11,246 nucleotides of DNA, from assembly GCA_938002705.1 (NCBI GenBank), contig CALLAG010000174.1:1-11246 (forward strand). The letters are read 5' to 3'. Below the pieces are notes generated by a model. That model ran no database searches. It saw only the letters and a list, made by a program, of their open reading frames with translations, and was not told where the DNA came from. The position numbers were made by a program, and so were the translations under genes. Positions 7,173 through 11,246 of the stretch are shown piece after piece (the stretch's first letter is position 1; every line of letters begins with the position of its first letter). This stretch comes from an uncultured Saprospiraceae bacterium. GTDB taxonomy: Bacteria; Bacteroidota; Bacteroidia; Chitinophagales; Saprospiraceae.

Positions 7173-7843
7173 TTTTTCTATCATCTATATCGAGGATATT
7201 AATTATAGCCATCATTATAATGAGTGGCACCATATCCTATGCACAAGACGTAGATAACAAAGTCAGCTATACGGAATATGAAGAACTCAGAAAAGAGGTC
7301 ACTTTTGATAAAACCACAAAAGCACTAAGACCAAAACCACCTAAGAACAAAAAGGAAAAGGTAGAAGTAGAGACTCAAGATTTTGACATCAATTGGTATG
7401 ATGCTTTTTCGGGTGCAGAGATTCTTGCATATATTGCCATATTCATGATAGGATGTCTGTTGCTTTATTTCATATTCAGCAATCTCGACACTGACAAAAA
7501 AATAGAGCCTAAGAAAGACAGTGATTACATAGAGGATATAGAAGAGGTAGATACTGAAGATGGCTACGCAGTAGCACTTAGAGAAGCTGATTATAGATCA
7601 GCGATAAGGATGCATTTTCTCAAGATATTACAACTTCTTACACGTAAGGATATCATTAACTGGCAACCTGAAAAAACAAATAGAGATTATACAAGAGAGA
7701 TATTAGACGCAGCTAAGAGAACTGCATTTAAGAATGTAGCACGTATCTATGAGAATGTATGGTATGGTAACCACAGTATAGATAAGTCACAGTTTGAAGA
7801 ATTAGATTTTCACTTTCGTAAATTTATAAAGAGTGAAAGCTAA
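7169..7843 (+). CDS. DUF4129-domain membrane protein
   Basis: The 224-residue protein has a signal peptide (about 1-25, ending SYAQD), a Lys/Pro-rich extracytoplasmic stretch (51-64), a single TM helix (about 83-104) and a cytoplasmic C-terminal DUF4129 domain. The domain shows the family pattern: ALREADYRSAIRMHFLKIL (136-154), W165 and the KTN..Y motif (169-174), and YENVWYG (194-200). It starts within the stop of the SpoIIM-family gene (ATGA) and its 3' end overlaps the next gene by 11 nt, so all three are translationally coupled. DUF4129 proteins are typically encoded with MoxR and DUF58 genes, as here. Their biochemical role is unknown; a scaffold or adaptor at the membrane is inference. 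Confidence 0.88.
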   Translation: MIFLSSISRILIIAIIIMSGTISYAQDVDNKVSYTEYEELRKEVTFDKTTKALRPKPPKNKKEKVEVETQDFDINWYDAFSGAEILAYIAIFMIGCLLLYFIFSNLDTDKKIEPKKDSDYIEDIEEVDTEDGYAVALREADYRSAIRMHFLKILQLLTRKDIINWQPEKTNRDYTREILDAAKRTAFKNVARIYENVWYGNHSIDKSQFEELDFHFRKFIKSES

Positions 7844-9251
7844 TCAAAGACTACTAATCATCATAGGTGTGATCGGTGCTATAATCTTAGGGCTTATGGC
7901 TCTTGTATTTGAGATAAGAACAGTCCCAGATTACGACTGGTATGACAAATATGAGTACGATTCTAAAGAACCAAAAGGATTATGGATGTTCTCGGAATTA
8001 CTAAAAACAAGTTATGGGGAAGATAAGGTCATCTTCAATAAGGCCGACAGCTTATATCTACCAGAAGGAAAAAATCAACTATATATCATAGTCGGCGATC
8101 GTGCCAGTTATACCAAAAAACAAAACGAGAAGCTTATACAGTATATAGAAGATGGTAATACAGCCCTCATCATATCATCATCCACAGATCTAAGAATACC
8201 ACTGGATAGCTTCTATGCTCAGGAGCTATATCTACTGGAAGACACATTAGTCTACAGTCACACTATAGTCAAAAACGATGGGGACACAAGCTACGTAGAT
8301 AGTAACTACGATCCCGACTACACTTACCAAGATACAACATACAATGATGAAGATGACTACGACAATTATAATGATTCTTACTATGAGGATCCACGTGACA
8401 GCATTTTATACATCGACGAATACTTAAATACTATCTACGACAGTGTATTACATATAGCTAATGCACCATTCGATAGTACTTATTCTGATTATATATACAG
8501 CAACTATCACCGGGAGCTAAAAAGACTCACCGAGACAAGCTATAACTTTATAAAAGATCTTCCTAAACTCAAAGCAGAGTCTATACACTACGAAGAACTT
8601 ATGTACACTACAGATACCAGATCATTATTCTCAAAAATGAAATTAGGCGATGGAGAATTATATATACATACTGTCCCTTTACTATTGACGAATATCGGGA
8701 CGAGGCAAGACTACTATTTAGATCATGCTAATTATATATTGTCTCAATTTGATCCTGAGAAAGTAGTCGTAGATAAACTAAGAATAAATTTTAATTTTGG
8801 AAATGATGAGGTTAAAAAAAGTCCCATTGCTTTTATCCTCAAGACCCCATCGCTGGCTTGGGCTTATTATCTACTAATAGCTAGTCTGTTATGCTTTGTT
8901 ATATTCCGAAGTAAGAGACTACAGCGAGTCATTCCTCTTACAGGCAAAAATGAGAACACATCTCTACAATACATCAAGACACTGAGTACGCTCTATCAGA
9001 GTCATGAGCAGAACAACAAACTTGTTGTCCATATGCGTGATGTCTTTTATAATAAAATAAAAAACAAATATTTCTTAGATCATACAATTACTGGATATGT
9101 AGAGCAGCTATCCAGAAAAACAAAAATCAGCGAAAAAGAGATCAGCACATTATTACATAAGTTTGAAAGTGCTCGTAATTCTAACTTCACTGATGACCAA
9201 TTAATTGTGCTACATAATCAAATAGAATCATTTCATAAAAAAGCAAAATAA
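7833..9251 (+). CDS. DUF4350-domain membrane protein with Asp/Tyr-rich insert
   Basis: The 472-residue protein begins with a TM helix (about 6-26). An extracytoplasmic DUF4350 domain follows, recognised by YDSKEPKGLWMFSELL and the strand/loop YIIVGDRASYTKKQNEKLIQYI ahead of a GNTALIISSS strand. A second TM helix lies at about 337-359, followed by a cytoplasmic helical tail of about 110 residues. Within the outer domain, residues 149-189 hold 13 Asp and 9 Tyr in 41 positions, unlike the compact domain I would expect. GTG at 7833 is taken as the start because the next in-frame ATG would delete most of helix 1. It overlaps the DUF4129 gene by 11 nt, and its TAA shares one base with the MoxR ATG (TAATG). 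DUF4350 resembles a glutamine-amidotransferase-like fold in some annotations, but no catalytic residues are visible. Confidence 0.85.
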   Translation: MKANQRLLIIIGVIGAIILGLMALVFEIRTVPDYDWYDKYEYDSKEPKGLWMFSELLKTSYGEDKVIFNKADSLYLPEGKNQLYIIVGDRASYTKKQNEKLIQYIEDGNTALIISSSTDLRIPLDSFYAQELYLLEDTLVYSHTIVKNDGDTSYVDSNYDPDYTYQDTTYNDEDDYDNYNDSYYEDPRDSILYIDEYLNTIYDSVLHIANAPFDSTYSDYIYSNYHRELKRLTETSYNFIKDLPKLKAESIHYEELMYTTDTRSLFSKMKLGDGELYIHTVPLLLTNIGTRQDYYLDHANYILSQFDPEKVVVDKLRINFNFGNDEVKKSPIAFILKTPSLAWAYYLLIASLLCFVIFRSKRLQRVIPLTGKNENTSLQYIKTLSTLYQSHEQNNKLVVHMRDVFYNKIKNKYFLDHTITGYVEQLSRKTKISEKEISTLLHKFESARNSNFTDDQLIVLHNQIESFHKKAK

Positions 9252-10306
9252 TGGAAGATAACGAACCGAATATCCCACCACAAGAGATTAATAGTGAAGC
9301 TACACCTCCACCTATAACCTCGCCGACTCAAGAGGGCACTGTATTCCGATCCAGAGTAGATCTGTCCCCTATACGAGCTAAGATAGATCGTGTACTAGAA
9401 GAGTATAGTAAGATCATAGTAGGCCAATCAGAGCTCATAGAACTGATGGTGACATGCATCATCTCTGATGGTCATATCTTAATAGAAGGTGTACCTGGTA
9501 TTGCCAAAACTCTAAGCGCAAAAGTTGTCGCTAAGACCATAGATACGGAATTCTCAAGGATACAATTTACACCAGATCTTATGCCTGCTGACATAATAGG
9601 TACGTCGATCTATAATATGAATACTTCCGAGTTCGTGTTTAAGAAAGGGCCTATCTTCTCTAATGTAGTCTTGATAGATGAGATCAATAGAGCTCCAGCT
9701 AAGACACAGTCGGCATTATTCGAAGTGATGGAGGAGAAGCAGATATCATTCGACGGTATCACCTACCCTATGACTAAGCCATTCATAGTCATAGCGACTC
9801 AGAATCCTATCGAGCAAGAAGGGACATACAGACTACCAGAGGCACAGCTGGATAGATTCCTGATGAAAATAAACCTTAGCTATCCGACGATAGAAGAAGA
9901 ATTAGAAATCATCAATAGATTCAAGAACAAGCCTGGACGTCCTGACATAGAATCTATCGAATCTATACTCAATGCAGATAGTATCGCTGAAATCCAGACG
10001 ACACTCGAGAGCATACATATAGAGAAACAAATGTTAGAGTACATCACGCAGATCATACATGAGACACGTAATCACTCTAAGGTATACCTGGGTGCATCAC
10101 CGAGAGCATCACTGGCACTACTTAGTACTGCTAAGGTAACGGCGGTGATGGCAGGTCGAGATTTTATCATCCCTGATGACATACAGTTCGTAGCACCACA
10201 CGTCCTTAATCATAGAATGATACTGACACCTGATGCTGAGATGGAAGGTGTGACAGCATTCACAGTGATATCTGATATTATCAAGACATTAGAAGTTCCG
10301 AGATAG
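9251..10306 (+). CDS. MoxR-family AAA+ ATPase
   Basis: A cytoplasmic AAA+ ATPase of 351 residues with all core elements: VGQSELIELM (58-67), Walker A GVPGIAKT (80-87), TPDLMPADIIG (107-117), Walker B VVLIDE (139-144) continuing into INRAPAKTQSALFEVMEE, sensor 1 IATQNP (181-186), EGTYRLPEAQLDRF (190-203) with the putative Arg finger, and sensor 2 GASPRA (281-286). This is the MoxR-proper type rather than RavA-like. About 35 N-terminal residues are Pro/Thr/Glu-rich and probably disordered. MoxR proteins act with partners carrying VWA or VWA-like domains as chaperones that mature or remodel protein complexes; the DUF58 gene 2 nt downstream is the expected partner. The ATG overlaps the previous stop by one base. 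The subfamily call is firm, the substrate unknown. Confidence 0.96.
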   Translation: MEDNEPNIPPQEINSEATPPPITSPTQEGTVFRSRVDLSPIRAKIDRVLEEYSKIIVGQSELIELMVTCIISDGHILIEGVPGIAKTLSAKVVAKTIDTEFSRIQFTPDLMPADIIGTSIYNMNTSEFVFKKGPIFSNVVLIDEINRAPAKTQSALFEVMEEKQISFDGITYPMTKPFIVIATQNPIEQEGTYRLPEAQLDRFLMKINLSYPTIEEELEIINRFKNKPGRPDIESIESILNADSIAEIQTTLESIHIEKQMLEYITQIIHETRNHSKVYLGASPRASLALLSTAKVTAVMAGRDFIIPDDIQFVAPHVLNHRMILTPDAEMEGVTAFTVISDIIKTLEVPR

Positions 10307-10308
10307 AA

Positions 10309-11246
10309 GTGAAAAATCTATTTCTACATAACAGATTTTTCTATGGTATAGCAACTTGCATAATACTATTTGTATTATCGTACTCGTATCCATTTTTATT
10401 TAGAGTAGCGCAAGCAGTATTACTCCTATTCATTATTACATGTGTGATAGAGTGGGTCATTCTCAAGAATATAGGAACCAAGGCCAGCTGCAGTAGAAAA
10501 GTATTAGAAAAACTATCTCTCGGAGATGAGCAGATCGTTCACTATGCCATAACTAATGACTCTAACTACAATATTAAGACTCTACTTGTAGACGAACTAC
10601 CTGAGCAGCTGCAGCATAGATCATATATAGTAGATCAGTATATCGATAAGCAAAGCAACGTCTCTAAAGAATTCGTTATCAGACCGACTGAGAGAGGTGC
10701 TTATGAGTTTGGTAAGATATGGATGTACATCTCGCTTAAGTATCCGGGATTCATACAGAGAAGAGAAGTCATAGACACACCCTACCACAGTGAGGTACAT
10801 CCGAGTATCATACAGATGAGAAAGTATGAGCTGCAGGTATTCTCTAAGACCGCCATACTCGCAGGAATAAGACAAGTCAGAAAGATAGGTGAGAATGATG
10901 AATTCGAGCATATCAAACCTTATCAACTCGGCGATAATATAAAGTCTATCAACTGGAAGGCCACATCCAGAAAAAACCAGCTGATGGTCAATCAGTATCA
11001 GAACACACGTTCTCAGACCGTCTACTGTATAGTTGACAAAGGTCGATCTATGAAGATGCCATTCTTAGGGATGACACTTCTTGATCATGCCGTTAATTCT
11101 GCATTAGTACTCAGTAATATCATCCTTAAGAAATATGACAAAGCAGGCCTTATTACATTCTCTGATAAACTCGGCACCATAGTCAGAGCTAAGGCAATGA
11201 CAGGACAGCTCGAAAGCATATCAAAACAACTCTACAGTCAGAAGAC
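10309..11246 (+). CDS. DUF58-domain protein, MoxR partner (3' partial)
   Basis: The frame opens with GTG at 10309, 2 nt after the MoxR stop, and stays open for 312 codons to the window edge. Two adjacent TM helices occupy about residues 8-52. An extracytoplasmic or membrane-proximal beta-rich stretch follows, then the DUF58 signature: EFEHIKPYQLGDNIKSINWK (about 198-217), TSRKNQLMVNQY, and the VWA-like start IVDKGRSM (Asp243, Ser247), which keeps a D-x-G-x-S version of the DxSxS metal site. GTG is preferred because it includes all of the first helix and no in-frame ATG precedes the conserved region. DUF58 proteins are paired with MoxR ATPases in many phyla. Whether BatA/BatB-type genes follow cannot be seen. 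Confidence 0.92.
   Translation, partial: MKNLFLHNRFFYGIATCIILFVLSYSYPFLFRVAQAVLLLFIITCVIEWVILKNIGTKASCSRKVLEKLSLGDEQIVHYAITNDSNYNIKTLLVDELPEQLQHRSYIVDQYIDKQSNVSKEFVIRPTERGAYEFGKIWMYISLKYPGFIQRREVIDTPYHSEVHPSIIQMRKYELQVFSKTAILAGIRQVRKIGENDEFEHIKPYQLGDNIKSINWKATSRKNQLMVNQYQNTRSQTVYCIVDKGRSMKMPFLGMTLLDHAVNSALVLSNIILKKYDKAGLITFSDKLGTIVRAKAMTGQLESISKQLYSQK

Noticed and set aside
10621..10926. 101-codon - strand frame opposite the DUF58 gene
   Set aside because: The + strand frame here is continuous from 10309 to the edge and has the DUF58 signature, so this is a shadow.

Overview
The window looks like chromosomal DNA from a member of the Bacteroidota, possibly a Saprospiria-like lineage. The reasons are the low GC content, the lack of consistent Shine-Dalgarno sequences, an anti-sigma-like/beta-barrel membrane protein, and the gene set RDD / SpoIIM-like / DUF4129 / DUF4350 / MoxR / DUF58. 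That set is a recurring neighbourhood in this phylum. The lineage is inferred from gene content, not from a marker gene.

Left part (1-1592, + strand): the 3' portion of a gene whose start lies before the window. It encodes a short cytoplasmic region with a duplicated Trp motif, one transmembrane helix, a very Asn/Ser-rich linker and a C-terminal outer-membrane beta-barrel. A gene-free stretch follows (1593-2046). It holds a 132-bp imperfect foldback and, directly after it, a strong hairpin terminator with U-tracts on both strands, as expected between convergent genes.

Middle (2047-5217, - strand): reading leftward from the divergent region are two adjacent RDD-family membrane proteins, then murI (glutamate racemase), then an unrecognised lipoprotein translationally overlapped with murI.

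Right part (5343-11246, + strand): a tightly packed operon of five genes with overlaps or a 2-nt gap. They encode a double-length SpoIIM-family membrane protein, a DUF4129 protein, a DUF4350 protein, a MoxR AAA+ ATPase, and a DUF58 protein cut by the window end. Three of the five start on GTG or TTG. The larger RDD gene is divergent from this operon across 125 bp that contains a 13-bp palindrome. By established context, MoxR ATPases act with DUF58/VWA-like partners as chaperone or remodelling pairs. The membrane proteins around them probably form or anchor a membrane-associated assembly whose substrate is unknown.

No tRNA, rRNA, CRISPR array or intact insertion sequence was seen. The most interesting points are the envelope-spanning architecture of the first protein, the SpoIIM fusion, the Asp/Tyr-rich insert in the DUF4350 protein, the foldback element, and the TTG start overlapped by a five-codon reading frame.
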